Shown: positions 63,637 to 64,000 of the stretch, one piece after another | How positions within the stretch are numbered: position 1 is the stretch's first letter | Layout: the number at the start of each line of letters is the position of its first letter | Origin: Cryobacterium levicorallinum | GTDB taxonomy: Bacteria; Actinomycetota; Actinomycetes; Actinomycetales; Microbacteriaceae | Direction: 5' to 3' | DNA: 64,000 nucleotides | NCBI RefSeq assembly: GCF_004402405.1 | Contig: NZ_SOFE01000023.1 | Coordinates: 62,001 to 126,000 of the forward strand | Position numbers and translations under genes: made by a program | Notes under the pieces: model-generated | The model's input: only the letters and a program-made list of their open reading frames with translations | The model's database searches: none | Told to the model about the DNA's origin: nothing

Positions 63637-63870
63637 ATGGACAGCGAACGACACTTCGGGCTCGGCCTTGAGCCCGTTTTAACGACAAGCGAGCTCGCCG
63701 AATATCTTGGCGTGCAAGCACAGGCGATCTACGACCTGCGTGCCGGCGGCCGTGGCCCCTCCGGCATCAGAGTAGGCCGAGAGATCCGCTACCGCGTTTC
63801 CGACGTGGTGCGGTGGCTGGACGGCCTCCACGAGCCCGAACCATCCAGCGCCCACGGGGACAGACGCTGA
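63637..63870 (+). CDS. Excisionase-like helix-turn-helix protein
   Basis: The 77-residue product has a MerR/AlpA-type winged helix, LTTSELAEYLGVQAQAIYDLRAGGRGPSGIRVGREIRYRVSDVVRWLDG, the HTH_17 family that includes phage and element excisionases. ATG at 63637 lacks a ribosome binding site; the frame is open back to a TTG at 63493, which would give 125 residues. Its TGA shares a base with the integrase ATG (TGATG), so the two are coupled. Confidence 0.75.
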   Translation: MDSERHFGLGLEPVLTTSELAEYLGVQAQAIYDLRAGGRGPSGIRVGREIRYRVSDVVRWLDGLHEPEPSSAHGDRR

Positions 63871-64000
63871 TGGCCGGACGACCCCGGCTCCCGATCAGCA
63901 CGTTTGGCGCCATTACGACTCAACAGGTCAGTCTCGGGATTTTTCGCTCCGTGACTCGCTTCCGCGACTGGGACGGTCAGACGCGCAAAGTGACAGCGAC
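63870..64000 (+). CDS. Tyrosine site-specific integrase (3' part cut off)
   Basis: The first 43 residues are visible. MAGRPRLPISTFGAITT and VTRFRDWDGQTRKVTA match the N-terminus of actinobacterial phage/ICE tyrosine integrases, whose arm-binding domain starts this way. The catalytic domain is beyond the window, so activity cannot be judged. Confidence 0.7.
   Translation, partial: MAGRPRLPISTFGAITTQQVSLGIFRSVTRFRDWDGQTRKVTA

Larger units (their letters stand above)
63466..64000 (+). mobile_element. Edge of a tRNA-linked integrative element (cut by window end)
   Basis: From the 3' end of the CAT tRNA the sequence turns AT-richer (63520-63600), then carries an excisionase-like gene and the start of a tyrosine integrase. 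This is the usual layout of an element integrated in a tRNA gene. The attachment core should lie in the tRNA 3' half; the other end is beyond the window. The 171 bp before the excisionase gene hold CCGTTTATT at 63529-63537 and 63540-63548 but no other gene. Confidence 0.65.

Noticed and set aside
1..64000. CRISPR arrays, insertion sequences, rRNA
   Set aside because: None found: no regularly spaced repeats, no transposase frames and no rRNA-like sequence.

Overview
The window is a 64 kb chromosomal piece of a high-GC Gram-positive bacterium. The gene content and order fit Actinobacteria, most likely family Microbacteriaceae (Leifsonia/Cryobacterium-like). Support for this: an actinobacterial IHF (mIHF) domain joined to guanylate kinase, a PriA lacking helicase motifs, a PyrR leader that can hide the ribosome binding site, tRNAs without encoded CCA, frequent GTG/TTG starts, and several starts preceded by a TANNNT box at exactly 6 nt (leaderless transcripts). 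The species is not determined.

Layout. 1-5032: end of pdxS, pdxT, a DUF1697 gene, a YebC-type regulator and ruvCAB. 5141-8376: yajC-secD-secF, closed by a strong terminator. 8547-10802: the (p)ppGpp synthetase/hydrolase, converging on a small orphan AbiEi-like gene. 11515-13651 (minus): a DUF349 protein and a membrane-anchored cyclophilin. 13758-16888: rarA, rpsD with a structured leader, terminator, DUF948 protein and a small membrane protein. 16952-25321: alaS-ruvX-mltG-aroE-aroC-aroK-aroB. 25325-28894 (minus): a GAF regulator, an aldehyde dehydrogenase and DUF779, placed between aroB and aroQ. 29178-32101: an unknown gene, aroQ-efp-nusB and a DUF4190/thioredoxin-fold protein. 32163-41921: the whole UMP pathway (pyrR-pyrB-pyrC-membrane protein-carA-carB-pyrF) running into mIHF-gmk. 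42014-49398: rpoZ-coaBC-metK-priA-fmt-rsmB. 49441-51306: dnaG. 51489-58019: a peptide/nickel-type ABC importer with three nucleotide-binding domains. 58250-58322: tRNA-Asn with terminators. 58447-63353: a histidine-kinase-like protein lacking the phospho-acceptor His, azlCD, def (minus), a NIPA/DMT-type transporter and a GT4 glycosyltransferase. 63392-63465: a CAT-anticodon tRNA, directly followed by an excisionase-like gene and the first 43 codons of a tyrosine integrase, i.e. the edge of an integrative element.

Most of the window is core metabolism in tightly packed, translationally coupled operons: chorismate supply, pyrimidines and GMP phosphorylation, translation start and end functions (alaS, fmt, def, efp, rpsD, two tRNAs), replication and repair (ruvCAB, rarA, priA, dnaG) and protein export. 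I found no CRISPR array, insertion sequence or rRNA. The points most worth a second look are the PyrR leader, the duplicated pyrF start, the repeat-bearing yebC leader, the mIHF-Gmk fusion, the repeat-like word inside the priA linker, the kinase without His, the leaderless starts and the tRNA-linked element cut by the window end.
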